Assembly: GCA_021776525.1 (NCBI GenBank)
Contig: JAJFFT010000006.1
Coordinates: 372,001 to 436,000, forward strand
Reading direction: 5' to 3'
Origin: Robiginitomaculum sp.
Lineage (GTDB): Bacteria; Pseudomonadota; Alphaproteobacteria; Caulobacterales; Maricaulaceae
Length of the DNA stretch: 64,000 nucleotides
Position 1 is the stretch's first letter. Each line of letters begins with the position of its first letter. A program made the position numbers and the translations under genes. Positions 37,309 to 47,324 of this stretch are shown here, piece by piece. Below the pieces are notes generated by a model, which was not told where the DNA came from, ran no database searches, and saw only the letters and a list, made by a program, of their open reading frames with translations.

Positions 37309-38178
37309 TTAGTGCGTCTTTGCATGAGGGTCTTTTGGGCCTTTACGGGCCAGCAGCAAGGGCACCCACAATAGCGCCAGAGCGAACATGCCCCCCAACC
37401 CAACCATGCCGCGCCACGGCATCTGTGCATTGGACAAAACCAACAGGCTCAAACCGGCAAGGGCATTTATAGTTCCGTGAAAAATACTGGCCGCAAAGAC
37501 CGAGCCGCCTTTTTCGCGCACCCACCCGATCAGCGGTGACATTAACATGGTAAAAACCACCATAATCACCGGCCCCCAGACCGGCATGCCCGGATAGTTA
37601 TAGCCCATGACGATAATCGGGGCATGCCAGACCCCCCACACAAACCCGATGGCTAAATTACTGCGCCAAAAACCCAAACCGCGCCAACGCCCCCACAACC
37701 AGCCACGCCAACCCAGCTCCTCGCTGAGCAAAACCAGTGCATTGATGGCGATTCCCAAAGGCAAGCCAATCAGCATTTGCACCCAAAACAGGGTCTCTAT
37801 GCTGAGGGGTAATGCGTCTGTATCCACGTTTTTTTGCAACAAGGCGTCCCGAAACCCGACAATCGGACTGACCAGCTCTACATTGTGGCCCAAGAGACTA
37901 AAAAGCACAGAGAGCGTGACAATGATAAAAGGCAAGATGAGCGCCACTATCCAATAGGCATTAGGCTTGAAAACAAGGCCGAGGGCCTCTTTCATACGGC
38001 CACGGTCATAAACCCACGCCGTGACCAATGCACCCAATGCCGGCCCGGCCATATAGGCAATCATCAATGATACCGCATAGGTACTTTCCAGCCCGCCCCG
38101 CGCCGACAATATCCAGGCTATGGACCAGGAAAGCCCGAAATTTACTGCGAAGAACAGTGCAAGACCGCGTGTGCGCAT
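37309..38178 (-). CDS. CPBP (Abi) family intramembrane metalloprotease
   Basis: The 289-residue polytopic membrane protein has the three CPBP motifs: EELGWRGWLWGR, FVWGVWHAPII and ASIFHGTIN. The glutamates and histidines fit the metal-binding site of the Rce1-like group. It has about eight membrane segments. Substrates are unknown; members are linked to prenyl-protein processing and to peptide self-immunity. It is a single gene between the monooxygenase and uppP. Confidence 0.9.
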   Translation of the reverse strand: MRTRGLALFFAVNFGLSWSIAWILSARGGLESTYAVSLMIAYMAGPALGALVTAWVYDRGRMKEALGLVFKPNAYWIVALILPFIIVTLSVLFSLLGHNVELVSPIVGFRDALLQKNVDTDALPLSIETLFWVQMLIGLPLGIAINALVLLSEELGWRGWLWGRWRGLGFWRSNLAIGFVWGVWHAPIIVMGYNYPGMPVWGPVIMVVFTMLMSPLIGWVREKGGSVFAASIFHGTINALAGLSLLVLSNAQMPWRGMVGLGGMFALALLWVPLLLARKGPKDPHAKTH

Positions 38179-38213
38179 GATGATTGCCCTTCCTTAAGGC
38201 GTCAGCAAAATAT

Positions 38214-39023
38214 TTAGCTCAGGATAAACAGGAAAATTGCGATCGACAAAACCACCCGGTAAAGCGCAAAAGGTAAAAGGCCAATGCGTTCCACAAGCCG
38301 CATAAAGAGCGCAATCACCGCATAGGCCGTCACGGCCGATAAGGCCAAAACAATCAGACCATCGCCAAAGCTGGCGGGCGTTTCACCCGGATGGGTGTAG
38401 AGCGATAATCCGGCCGCCAATGCCATGGCCGCCAAAAGCGGGATAGACATCAACATGGAAAACCGGGCGGCCTCGGTTCGCGTCACCCCCAAAGCCCGCG
38501 CCGCCGTCATGGTAATGCCCGAACGCGATGTGCCCGGAATAAAGGCGATGACCTGCGCCAGCCCGATCAAAAGCGCAGCTTTCCAGCCCTTTTGCTCAAC
38601 ACTGCCCACCTGCGCCGCAAACCGGTCCGCAGCCCATAAAGGAAGCGCAAAGATCAAACTGGCCCAGGCGATTATTTTTGGGTCCCGTAAAAGGTCTTCA
38701 GCGCCGGTCAGGTATAGCACCGCCCCGGCCAATATGCCGGGCGGTGTTGCCACCACCAACAGACCGAACAATTTTGCGTTAGGGCCGGAAAACTGGCCCT
38801 TGAGCACCTCGACCATGCCCCAAAGGACAGCACCCACATCCTTGCGATAATAAGCAATAACTGCGAGCAGCGAGCCGCCATGGGCCATCAGGTCAATCAA
38901 CGCCCCCTGATCTGTGGCCCCCATCACCATGGGTGTCAAAATCAGATGTGCCGAGGAGCTGACCGGCAAAAACTCGGTCACCCCTTGAATGATCGCCAGA
39001 ACGACCAGCTGCAACAAACCCAT
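38214..39023 (-). CDS. uppP: undecaprenyl-diphosphatase
   Basis: The 269-residue membrane protein recycles undecaprenyl diphosphate for cell-wall synthesis and gives bacitracin tolerance. It shows QGVTEFLPVSSSAHLIL near the N-terminus and IAFIPGTSRSGITMTAAR, the two conserved active-site blocks. The start at 39023 (MGLLQLVVLAI) follows AGGGTAGGA; the longer frame from 39095 lies inside the aminopeptidase gene. It is 8 bp after the M1 peptidase stop, so co-transcription is likely. Confidence 0.96.
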   Translation of the reverse strand: MGLLQLVVLAIIQGVTEFLPVSSSAHLILTPMVMGATDQGALIDLMAHGGSLLAVIAYYRKDVGAVLWGMVEVLKGQFSGPNAKLFGLLVVATPPGILAGAVLYLTGAEDLLRDPKIIAWASLIFALPLWAADRFAAQVGSVEQKGWKAALLIGLAQVIAFIPGTSRSGITMTAARALGVTRTEAARFSMLMSIPLLAAMALAAGLSLYTHPGETPASFGDGLIVLALSAVTAYAVIALFMRLVERIGLLPFALYRVVLSIAIFLFILS

Positions 39024-39031
39024 AGTGTATC

Positions 39032-41743
39032 CTACCCTCTGGACGCCAAGGCCGCAGCCAGTTCGTCTCCCTTGGCATTCTTGAAGGCCGAACACAGTGA
39101 AATGCGCTCCAACGTCTGTGCCAGCGAGCGTTCATAGCCTGGAATTTTATCGGCCTGCGACGTAAAGAAGGCTTCAACAACGGGGCGCTTGGCGGTATCG
39201 CAAAACCATTTCCCAAAATTTGGCATGGCCGATTTTCGCACATCCGGGGTGCGCGCCAATACATCATCAAAATGTGTGGTGATCCACGCCCAGCTATCAT
39301 CAACCAATGGTCCGTTCATCAGACTGCCAAGCAGGCCAATGGCTTCGCGGCCGGTTAACACATCGCCCAGCGCCCATTGACGCAACTCTGCGGCCAACGC
39401 CGCATCTTCGGTCCGGCCCAGCGCCGAAATGGCGGCGGCACGCACCGCCGGATTACGTTCTTTTTCCAATAATTCACGCAAAGCCATAACAAACGGCGCA
39501 CCCTCGGCCTGCACGGCAACTGTAAATGCCATCGTCATATCAGCCGGAGCCAGGTGCAGGTCGTTGTCATCAAGACCAACAAAACCCATCGCCGCCGCGT
39601 TCAAAGGCTGGCGCATATCCAGATCCTGACCGGTCAGGGCCAAACGCCGCTTTAGCGACGTCCGCAACAGCTTTTCACCACGGCTATCGCCGCTAATGGC
39701 ATCAAAGCGTGGCCCAAAGACCTGACGCATATAATCGGCCAGTGCCGGATCATCCCAGCCCAGGACCGTACCTTGCAGGTCTGCAACCGAATTGGCCGCC
39801 GCAGCAACCACATCCCACGCAGGATGCTGGCTCAGCTTCTCAATCAACTCAAACCATAAGCCGCTATCCATACCACCGGCCCGCAGGGCCGCTGTGGCAC
39901 TGTCATGCAGAGCCAGTGCTTCGCTGGCCGGTAAAGTATCCGCTTTGGCGATCAGGGCAGTCCAGCCCGCATCATCCAGTGCGAAGCGGTAATATCCGGC
40001 CCCGCCCGCATTGGGCATCACATAATCCGGGCATCCTGACCCCATATCTTCGAGGACCTCATTTTCTGCAACCAGCATTTTACAGGTCTTAAACGGCCCA
40101 TCCGGCCCCTCGCCGGAGACGCAAAAGGGAATTTTCCAACGCCCATCGCCCCTGATTTTAGAGCCCAGCGGCACATATGTACTTTGGCGGACGTGCAGGC
40201 TAGCCTGACCATTGTGGCATTGCATCTGCACATCAAGACGCGGCGCATGGGGCTGGTCCACAAAGGACCGCAGGCTGTCAATAATTTCAGGATGGCCTGA
40301 GCCTTCACCCAATGAGGTGAAAAAATCATCCGCCGTGGCGGTTTTATACGCAAAGCGTTTCATGTGTTCGCGTACGCCGGCCTGAAAGGCATCTTTGCCA
40401 ACATAGCTTTCGGTCATTGCCAGAACCCCGGCCCCCTTGCGATAAGTGATGCCGTCAAAGGCATCCCAAATGGCTGCATTGCGAGTCACCGGCTCGTTGA
40501 TTTTGCGGGTACTGGCAAGCGCATCTTGAACCATGGCACCCAGCGCACCGCGTTGGGTGGAGCGATCAAATTCGCCGTCGGGTTTCCACAGGCTGAGGGT
40601 TTTATTGCCCATCCATGTGGCAAAGGCCTCGTTCAGCCAGATATCCGTCCACCATTTGGGGGTCACCAGATCACCAAACCACTGGTGCGCCAATTCATGC
40701 GCATTAACCGAGGCATAGGCACGTTTCTGGTTGAGGGAGGCCTCTTCGCTGACCAGCAATAAAAATTCTGTAAAAACAATAGCGCCCGGATTTTCCATGG
40801 CGCCAAAGGCGTAATCAGGTGCGGCAATCAGGTCGAGCTTGGCATAAGGGTATGGAAGACCAAAATAGGCCTCTTCGGTGGCCACAATGCCTGCCGTGTT
40901 TTCCAGGGCATAGGCCAGCTGGTCGCCATTGCCCTTGGTGGCAACGCCGCGCAAGGGTATGGAATAATCGCGCACCGCATTGGCCGGCATATCGGCCCAT
41001 GATTTGAGATCATATGGTCCGACAACAAAGGCCAGAAGATAAGTCGGCAGGGGTTTGGTGCGCGCAAAGTCATAGCGCACCATGTCATTATCCAGCGGCG
41101 TTGCGCCGCTTTGCGGGGTGTTGGTAATGACCACGTCATCTTTAGAGGCGGTCACGGAAATATCAAAAGGCACTTTGAAACGCGGCTCGTCAAAGCTGGG
41201 AAACGCCTTGCGCGCCGCAATGGCTTCAAACTGGCTGACGATATAAGCATGATCATCGCGTTTGACCTGATAGAGACCGTCCAGTGACTGATTAAAGGCA
41301 GCCTGAAACTCAAATTGCAGAGTTCCGGTACCGGGGCCGGCTTCTTCATCCAGCGTAATCAATGAAACACCCGGTTCAGCAGATTCGCGATAATGGGCCG
41401 CAATGGTTTTGCCGTCAGGCAGAGTCAGCACAACACTGGTCACATTTAAGTCCTGACCATGCATCCAGAAGCCTTTAAGCGCTTCGCTGATCTCGACTTT
41501 GATGGCCACATTGCCGGTAAAGTCGGTGCGCGTCGGATCAATCACCAGGCTAAGGGCATAGGATACCGGGGCAATGCCTGTGGGCAACTGGCCGACGGGC
41601 GGCTTGTCAAAATCTGGCACAGCGGCGACCGTAACGGTTTCCACATCGATATTTGTCACGTCTGCCTTAGGGGGCGGCGATGATGATGGCCCACAAGCCA
41701 CAAGTGCCGCGCACGCCATAATATGTGTCAAAAACAATCGCAT
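39032..41743 (-). CDS. M1-family aminopeptidase, lipoprotein
   Basis: From ATG 41743 the product is 903 residues, with a lipoprotein signal ending LVACG. The catalytic domain has GAMENPGAIVFTE and HELAHQW-x15-NEAFATW, exactly the HExxH-x18-E zinc site. The C-terminal third is an ERAP1-like helical domain. Such enzymes remove N-terminal amino acids; this one is predicted to face the periplasm or outer membrane, unlike cytoplasmic PepN. The longer open frame from 41860 adds no recognised sequence, and AGGGGTAAG precedes the chosen start. Confidence 0.93.
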   Translation of the reverse strand: MRLFLTHIMACAALVACGPSSSPPPKADVTNIDVETVTVAAVPDFDKPPVGQLPTGIAPVSYALSLVIDPTRTDFTGNVAIKVEISEALKGFWMHGQDLNVTSVVLTLPDGKTIAAHYRESAEPGVSLITLDEEAGPGTGTLQFEFQAAFNQSLDGLYQVKRDDHAYIVSQFEAIAARKAFPSFDEPRFKVPFDISVTASKDDVVITNTPQSGATPLDNDMVRYDFARTKPLPTYLLAFVVGPYDLKSWADMPANAVRDYSIPLRGVATKGNGDQLAYALENTAGIVATEEAYFGLPYPYAKLDLIAAPDYAFGAMENPGAIVFTEFLLLVSEEASLNQKRAYASVNAHELAHQWFGDLVTPKWWTDIWLNEAFATWMGNKTLSLWKPDGEFDRSTQRGALGAMVQDALASTRKINEPVTRNAAIWDAFDGITYRKGAGVLAMTESYVGKDAFQAGVREHMKRFAYKTATADDFFTSLGEGSGHPEIIDSLRSFVDQPHAPRLDVQMQCHNGQASLHVRQSTYVPLGSKIRGDGRWKIPFCVSGEGPDGPFKTCKMLVAENEVLEDMGSGCPDYVMPNAGGAGYYRFALDDAGWTALIAKADTLPASEALALHDSATAALRAGGMDSGLWFELIEKLSQHPAWDVVAAAANSVADLQGTVLGWDDPALADYMRQVFGPRFDAISGDSRGEKLLRTSLKRRLALTGQDLDMRQPLNAAAMGFVGLDDNDLHLAPADMTMAFTVAVQAEGAPFVMALRELLEKERNPAVRAAAISALGRTEDAALAAELRQWALGDVLTGREAIGLLGSLMNGPLVDDSWAWITTHFDDVLARTPDVRKSAMPNFGKWFCDTAKRPVVEAFFTSQADKIPGYERSLAQTLERISLCSAFKNAKGDELAAALASRG

Positions 41744-41886
41744 AATACTTACCCCTGATGGTCGCAGAACATTCCAACGGCCCCCGCCGTTTTGACGGTA
41801 TACGCCGTTTACTATGACGCGCAAATTAAACTTTCTACGGCTTTGTTGTTTGACCGCCAAAACGCTTCACGATAAGCCCTGATCCT

Positions 41887-42843
41887 ATGCCACATGATGC
41901 GACAAACAGCCTTGGCCCCGGGGCTCATAAACCAGAACAAGCCATGCGCACGACGCGTTGGGTGACCATGGCCTCTGTGGTTGTGGCCAGCGTGCTGGTT
42001 CTGGCCAAGCTGTGGGCCTATGCGCTGTCACATTCGGTGGCCATGCTAGCCTCTTTTGCCGACAGTGCGCTGGACCTTGCGGCATCGCTGACGACATTTT
42101 ATGCGGTACGTTATGCCGCCGCGCCGGCTGATCGCGAGCACCGTTATGGTCATGGCAAGGCCGAAAGTTTTGCCAGCCTGTTTCAGGCTTTGCTGGTGGC
42201 CGTTTCGGCGGCACTGGTGGCCCGCGAATCTGTGGCCCGCCTCCTCAACCCGCGCCTGGTTGAACACGCACCATTGGCCATCGGAGTGATGGTGTTGTCT
42301 ATTGTGTTGACCGTTATTCTGGTCTGGGCGCAAGGCATTGCCATCCGCAAAAGCGGCTCGGTGGCGATCACCGGGGACCGGGCGCATTATATCTCTGATC
42401 TGGCCGCCAATTTTTCGGTGATTATCGGGATTGCCCTGACGCTTTATGTGGGCCTGCCCTGGGCCGATGGCGTTGTCGGCCTTGGCATTGCCGGCTGGTT
42501 GATCTGGACATCCTGGGGCGTGGCCCGCAAGGCGCTGGACCAGATGCTGGACCGCGAGCTACCCGATGAGGATAGGCGGCGCATTAAATCACTGGCGCTC
42601 AAAGTCCCCGGTGTTTTATCCGTCCATGAGCTGCGTACCCGTGCCGCAGGCATTTTTGTGCACATACAGTTTCACGTGGATCTGGACCCGACCATCAGTC
42701 TGGCCGAAGCCCACACGATCGTCGTTGAGGTCGAGCGCCAACTTTTGGAGGCCTATCCGGCCGCCGATATTCTGATCCACCCAGACCCCAAGGGTCAGGC
42801 AGAATCCCACGGTATTTCACATTTCAGTACCGAGGCAGAATAA
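41887..42843 (+). CDS. fieF: cation diffusion facilitator (FieF-like) metal exporter
   Basis: The 318-residue protein has six predicted membrane segments and the CDF motifs ASFADSALDLAAS (metal-binding aspartates), HRYGHGKAESFASLF and GDRAHYISDLAAN, followed by a cytoplasmic domain with histidine/aspartate-rich VHIQFHVDLDP. It exports divalent ions such as zinc or iron; the metal is not fixed by sequence. It ends TAATG over the GST start at 42843, so the two are coupled. Confidence 0.92.
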   Translation: MPHDATNSLGPGAHKPEQAMRTTRWVTMASVVVASVLVLAKLWAYALSHSVAMLASFADSALDLAASLTTFYAVRYAAAPADREHRYGHGKAESFASLFQALLVAVSAALVARESVARLLNPRLVEHAPLAIGVMVLSIVLTVILVWAQGIAIRKSGSVAITGDRAHYISDLAANFSVIIGIALTLYVGLPWADGVVGLGIAGWLIWTSWGVARKALDQMLDRELPDEDRRRIKSLALKVPGVLSVHELRTRAAGIFVHIQFHVDLDPTISLAEAHTIVVEVERQLLEAYPAADILIHPDPKGQAESHGISHFSTEAE

Positions 42844-43520
42844 TGCGGGTTTTGTATCATTGGCCACTGGACCCGTTTTCGCGCATGGCCCGGCTGGCGC
42901 TGGCTGAAAAACGCCTGACCTTCAAACTGTCGCGCGTTGAGTTTACCGATGACCCGGCCATTTTGCTGGCCCTCAACCCGGCGGGCAGCACGCCTGTTCT
43001 GCGCGATCAGACCGGCGCGACAGAAACCATTGTCTGCGAAGCCCGCCCGATACTTGAATATCTGGATGAAGTGCGTGAAGCGGCGCCCTTATTGCCCGCT
43101 GAACCGGCACGCCGCGCCGAAGTCCGGCGTCTGGTAGAATGGTTCTGCGTAAAATTTCACGCCGAGGTCAATGCCTATATTTTGCATGAGCGACTGGAAA
43201 AACCGCTGGTGGGTGGCGGCTCGCCAGACAGCGCCGCCATGCGCGAAGGGCGGGCGCATTTACGCTGGCATTTGGGGCATATCAATCATCTGGTTGAAAC
43301 CCGCGACTGGCTAGCAGGGACCGCCCTGACCCAGGCTGACATTGTCGCCGCCGCGCAGCTTTCGTGTCTGGATTATCTGGGCGAAGTTCCATGGGAGGAA
43401 TTTGCGCTGGCCAAATCCTGGTATGTGCGATTCAAATCCCGCCCGGCTTTTCGGTCCATACTGGCCGACACCATACCGGGCATGCGCCCGGCACCGCATT
43501 ATGCCGACCTCGATTTCTAG
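42843..43520 (+). CDS. glutathione S-transferase family protein
   Basis: The 225-residue protein has an N-terminal thioredoxin-like domain (FSRMARLALAEKRL, NPAGSTPVL, CEARPILEYLDE) and a C-terminal all-helical domain (LTQADIVAAAQLSCLDYLGE). The substrate is unknown. It sits immediately before queG and overlaps it by 20 bp, a pairing common in alphaproteobacteria, without a proven functional link. Confidence 0.9.
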   Translation: MRVLYHWPLDPFSRMARLALAEKRLTFKLSRVEFTDDPAILLALNPAGSTPVLRDQTGATETIVCEARPILEYLDEVREAAPLLPAEPARRAEVRRLVEWFCVKFHAEVNAYILHERLEKPLVGGGSPDSAAMREGRAHLRWHLGHINHLVETRDWLAGTALTQADIVAAAQLSCLDYLGEVPWEEFALAKSWYVRFKSRPAFRSILADTIPGMRPAPHYADLDF

Positions 43521-44613
43521 CGCGCTTCGCGATCAGGCCAAAGCCTGTGGCTTTGATGTCTGCCGGATTGCCCGCGCCGATGCGCCTTGGGGTGCCGGTG
43601 ACGGCCTAAAAGATTATGTTGCGGCCGGACACCATGCCAGCATGGGCTGGATGCGTGATACACTGGACCGGCGCAGCCACCCGACAAACATGTGGGCGGA
43701 TGCCAAAAGCGCCATCGTGCTGGGGGTTAATTACGGCCCGACCAAAAACCCGCTGAAAGCACTTGAGCTGACCTCGACGGGGGTCATCTCGGTATATGCC
43801 CAAGGCGGCGATTATCACAAGCTGGTCAAAAAGCGCCTCAAAATGCTGGCCCGCTGGTTTGCCACGAAGACCGGTGATCAGGTGAAGGTCTTTGTCGATA
43901 CCGCGCCGTTGATGGAAAAACCTCTGGCCGCCCTGTCCGGGCTGGGCTGGCAGGGCAAGCACACCAATCTGGTATCGCGCGAGTTTGGATCATGGCTGTT
44001 TCTGGGGGTAATTTTGACGGCCCATGATTTGCCCGCAGACCGCGGCGGCGATGATCATTGCGGATCGTGCCGTGCCTGTCTGGACATCTGTCCGACCGCC
44101 GCGTTTCCAGCCGCCTATAGCATCGACGCACGGCGCTGTATTTCCTATCTGACGATCGAGCATGACGGCCCGATTGATAATGCCCTGCGCCCGCTGATGG
44201 GCAATCGCATTTATGGCTGTGATGATTGTCTGGCGGTGTGTCCGTGGAATAAATATGCGCAAAAGGGCCGCGAAGCCCTGTTATGGCCACGGGCCGAAAA
44301 CATTGCGCCGGACCTTAGTGCGCTCAGCATGCTGAATGATACCCAGTTTCGTGAACAATTTGCCGGATCACCGATCAAGCGCAGTGGCAGGAACCGTTTT
44401 GTCCGCAATGTGTTGATTGCCATAGGCAACAGCCAGGACGCGGCCCTGATCCCGGCCGCCAAAGCGCGCCTTGATGATGACAGCATGCAGGTGCGTGATG
44501 CAGCCGTCTGGGCCGTCAAACAGCTGTTGCCAGACGCGGCGTTTGCCCGGCTTGCGGCGCAATATACCCCCCACGAAAGCGACCAGACCGTACAGGCGCA
44601 ATGGGGTCCTTAG
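43501..44613 (+). CDS. queG: epoxyqueuosine reductase
   Basis: The 370-residue protein reduces epoxyqueuosine to queuosine in tRNA. It has two 4Fe-4S motifs, CGSCRACLDICPTAAF and CDDCLAVCPWNKYA, and KTGDQVKVFVDTAPLMEKPLA of the cobalamin-binding region. HEAT-like helices form the C-terminus. ATG 43501 lies inside the GST gene; the longer open frame to 43342 is not family-like. Confidence 0.94.
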   Translation: MPTSISSALRDQAKACGFDVCRIARADAPWGAGDGLKDYVAAGHHASMGWMRDTLDRRSHPTNMWADAKSAIVLGVNYGPTKNPLKALELTSTGVISVYAQGGDYHKLVKKRLKMLARWFATKTGDQVKVFVDTAPLMEKPLAALSGLGWQGKHTNLVSREFGSWLFLGVILTAHDLPADRGGDDHCGSCRACLDICPTAAFPAAYSIDARRCISYLTIEHDGPIDNALRPLMGNRIYGCDDCLAVCPWNKYAQKGREALLWPRAENIAPDLSALSMLNDTQFREQFAGSPIKRSGRNRFVRNVLIAIGNSQDAALIPAAKARLDDDSMQVRDAAVWAVKQLLPDAAFARLAAQYTPHESDQTVQAQWGP

Positions 44614-44636
44614 GGACGCCTTTAAGCGAAGAATAA

Positions 44637-45287
44637 TTATCGTGTGCGGATGGCTTCGCGGATCTGGCCACGCACCAAAAGGGCATCAACACTGGCCGGA
44701 TCAAAGCGCAAGGCGGCATCAATATCTGTTTTGGCCGCCATCAGCTTGTTTTCATAAAGCAGCACCGCGGCCCGCAAACGCAAAGCCAGGGCATCTTCTG
44801 GATGCTGTTTTAAGGACGTATCAAGATCAGCATGAGCCGCCGTTGGCCGGTCCAGCGCCATCAGCGCACGGGCCCGGTTGGTATGGGCACCAGCTGGCGG
44901 GTTTTCACTGTCCAGCACCAGATCAAGCACCCGCAAAGCGTCTTCGGGTCGGTCTGCCTGCAACCAGGCCTCGCCCGATTGCATCAGCACCTGATTACGC
45001 AAAACCGTATCGCCGATATCGGGGGCATAGGCCAGTTCTTCGAGCTTTTGTGCCGCATCGCCATAGGCGCGCAGCCCCAACAACGCCATAGCCACACAAT
45101 GACGGGCCGGACCGGCGCCGCCCTCATTCTGCCAGATCAAGGCATCTTCATAAGCCACGGACGGGGTGCTGTGCGCCTTGGCCAAACAAATGCGATAACG
45201 CTGATTGGCTGCGCTGGTGCTTTGTGCGCCAAGGGCAAAACCCGGCACGCACAACAGCATAACAACCAGCCCTGATAACCGCCGCAT
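44637..45287 (-). CDS. exported TPR protein of unknown function
   Basis: The 216-residue product has a signal peptide (LSGLVVMLLCVPGFALGAQ) and TPR-like helical pairs over most of its mature part, for example GEAWLQADRPEDALRVLDLVL and RARALMALDRPTAAHADLDT. TPRs bind protein partners, probably in the periplasm. No conserved partner is visible nearby; queG ends 23 bp away on the other strand. Confidence 0.82.
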   Translation of the reverse strand: MRRLSGLVVMLLCVPGFALGAQSTSAANQRYRICLAKAHSTPSVAYEDALIWQNEGGAGPARHCVAMALLGLRAYGDAAQKLEELAYAPDIGDTVLRNQVLMQSGEAWLQADRPEDALRVLDLVLDSENPPAGAHTNRARALMALDRPTAAHADLDTSLKQHPEDALALRLRAAVLLYENKLMAAKTDIDAALRFDPASVDALLVRGQIREAIRTR

Positions 45288-45388
45288 AATATATACTCCC
45301 TAAACCACAATCCTTGTGGAACCTTGCCAAGCCGCACACAAGTCACAATTCGGTGCATTTGTGTCAATTTTGAAAAACTGTGGCTGCT

Positions 45389-46147
45389 TTACCCCTGTGA
45401 GGTGCAAAGTTCGCCCAGAACCGTGATCAATCGCGCCAGATCATCAGGGTTTGACAGGCGATGATCGCCGCTTTTTGACAAGGAAAAGACAATATCTTCA
45501 CTGCTCAGATGAGCCATCAGCTCCAACGCATAGGCCCAGGGCACACTGTCATCTTTGAGGCCTTGCATAATGCGCACCGGCCCATCAAAGGCAATCGGGC
45601 CGTCCATCAAAAGGTGCTTGCGCCCATCCTCGATCAGTGCATGCGTGATCGGTGTTGGTTCTTCGCTATAATCCGATGGCTCGTAATAGACACCGCGTTC
45701 AACAATCAGCCGGCGAATATCCTGATCAAAACCCTGCCACATCAGCTTTTCAGTAAAATCCGGTGCCGGAGCGATCAGCGCCAGAGCGCAGATTTTCTCA
45801 GGGCGCGCCAAGGCCAGCAATAACGCAATCCACCCCCCCATTGACGAGCCAAGGGCGATAACCTTTTCACCGCAATGCGCGTCCAGCACGGCACAGGCAT
45901 CATCCAGCCAGTGCGATATGGTCCCATCTTCAAAACGCCCATCCGAACGACCATGGCCCCGATAGTCAAAACGCACAAAGGCACGGTCATGCGCAAGCGC
46001 CCAGGCATCAACCGCCTCGGCCTTGGTGCCATCCATATCCGAGCGAAACCCGCCAAGCCATAAAATGGTTGGTCCCCGGCCGGGCCGTATGCGACAGGCC
46101 AGTTTTTCACCGCCCTTTGGCGTCAGAAATGTTAGATCATTTGCCAT
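45389..46147 (-). CDS. alpha/beta hydrolase (ABHD10-like)
   Basis: The 252-residue enzyme has the nucleophile elbow GSSMGG, a catalytic-acid candidate in GLKDDSVPW and the histidine in SKSGDHRLSN. It looks like the soluble acylthioesterase/serine hydrolase group resembling mammalian ABHD10. ATG 46147 is chosen; it sits behind AGGCAAAG. It is divergent from the glycosyltransferase gene. Confidence 0.88.
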   Translation of the reverse strand: MANDLTFLTPKGGEKLACRIRPGRGPTILWLGGFRSDMDGTKAEAVDAWALAHDRAFVRFDYRGHGRSDGRFEDGTISHWLDDACAVLDAHCGEKVIALGSSMGGWIALLLALARPEKICALALIAPAPDFTEKLMWQGFDQDIRRLIVERGVYYEPSDYSEEPTPITHALIEDGRKHLLMDGPIAFDGPVRIMQGLKDDSVPWAYALELMAHLSSEDIVFSLSKSGDHRLSNPDDLARLITVLGELCTSQG

Positions 46148-46211
46148 TCGCTTTGCCTGAATGCACAATCAACGCCATCCGATTGCACGAAGAAAGCAGG
46201 AAAGTCGAGTT

Positions 46212-47324
46212 GTGTCGCTAAAAATTGTGCAAATCATTCCGGCACTGGATGCCGGCGGTGCCGAACGCACCGTGGTGGAGATCACCCGTGCCATAGTAGA
46301 CGCAGGCGGACAGGCCCTGTGCATCACCGCCGGTGGACGTCTTGAAGACGAGGTGATCGCCGCAGGCGGACAGATTGCCCATTTGCCGGTGCACTCTAAA
46401 AACCCGTATGTCTTGCGACGCAATGTGGGACAGATTGCCCGGATTGCCCAGAACTTTGGCGCCAGCCTGTTGCATGCCCGCTCCCGTGCACCGGCGTGGA
46501 GCACGCGCGCCGCCTGTCGGCGCTTGAACATCCCCTTTGTGACCACATATCACGGCACATATCAGGCCCGATCTGCCCCAAAACGTTATTATAACAGCAT
46601 TATGGCCAAGGGGGATGCGGTGATTGCCAATTCGCATTTCATCGCCCGGCACATTACAGACCAGCACGGATTGGCCCAAGACCAGATCACCGTTATACCA
46701 CGCGGTGTTGGGCCAGATTTTTTCAAAGTGCCCGAAGCACCAACCCCGCCAAACACAAACCCAACCATCCTTCTTCCCGGACGTTTGACCCGGTGGAAGG
46801 GCCAGCAAATGGCCATTGAGGCACTGGCCCTGTTGCACCGGCGCGGCTGTATGGCCACATTATTGTTGGCTGGCGATGCCCAGGGCCGGCATGCCTATGT
46901 TGAGGCCTTGCACGCACAAATCGCAGCTGCGGGACTGGATAAAAGTGTCCGGTTCTGCGGACATGTGGACAATATGAGCGCGCAATACGCCGCGGTTGAT
47001 ATTGTGCTGTCTGCCTCGATCGAGCCCGAAGCCTTCGGACGGGTCGCTGTTGAAGGACAAGCCAGCGCCCGCATCACCGTGGCCGCCGCCCATGGCGGGG
47101 CGTTGGAAACTCTGGTCGATGGACAAACCGGGTTTCATTTTGCCCCCGGCGACGCCGCCGATCTGGCCCGCGTTTTGTACCAGACCAGCACTTTAAGTAC
47201 ACAAACACACCAGCAAATCTGTCAGCAGGCGCGCAAACGTGCCGCTGCGGACTATTCTCGCGCCGCAATGTGTGCAAAAACGCTTTCGCTTTATCATGAC
47301 CTTTTGGGGAAATATCATCCATGA
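46212..47324 (+). CDS. GT4-family glycosyltransferase
   Basis: The product is a GT-B enzyme. It opens with the GGAERT segment (LKIVQIIPALDAGGAERTVV) and has ILLPGRLTRWKG and the donor-site EAFGRVAVEGQA. It probably adds a sugar to lipopolysaccharide or another envelope glycan. GTG 46212 is preferred over ATG 46161, because it follows AGGAAAG and leaves room for a promoter from the divergent hydrolase. It overlaps the next gene by ATGA. Confidence 0.87.
   Translation: MSLKIVQIIPALDAGGAERTVVEITRAIVDAGGQALCITAGGRLEDEVIAAGGQIAHLPVHSKNPYVLRRNVGQIARIAQNFGASLLHARSRAPAWSTRAACRRLNIPFVTTYHGTYQARSAPKRYYNSIMAKGDAVIANSHFIARHITDQHGLAQDQITVIPRGVGPDFFKVPEAPTPPNTNPTILLPGRLTRWKGQQMAIEALALLHRRGCMATLLLAGDAQGRHAYVEALHAQIAAAGLDKSVRFCGHVDNMSAQYAAVDIVLSASIEPEAFGRVAVEGQASARITVAAAHGGALETLVDGQTGFHFAPGDAADLARVLYQTSTLSTQTHQQICQQARKRAAADYSRAAMCAKTLSLYHDLLGKYHP

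Noticed and set aside
44471..45091. 206-codon plus-strand frame across the queG end and TPR gene
   Set aside because: It overlaps well-supported genes; proline/arginine/alanine-rich shadow translation without family similarity.
46218..46838. 206-codon minus-strand frame inside the GT4 gene
   Set aside because: Antisense to conserved glycosyltransferase motifs.
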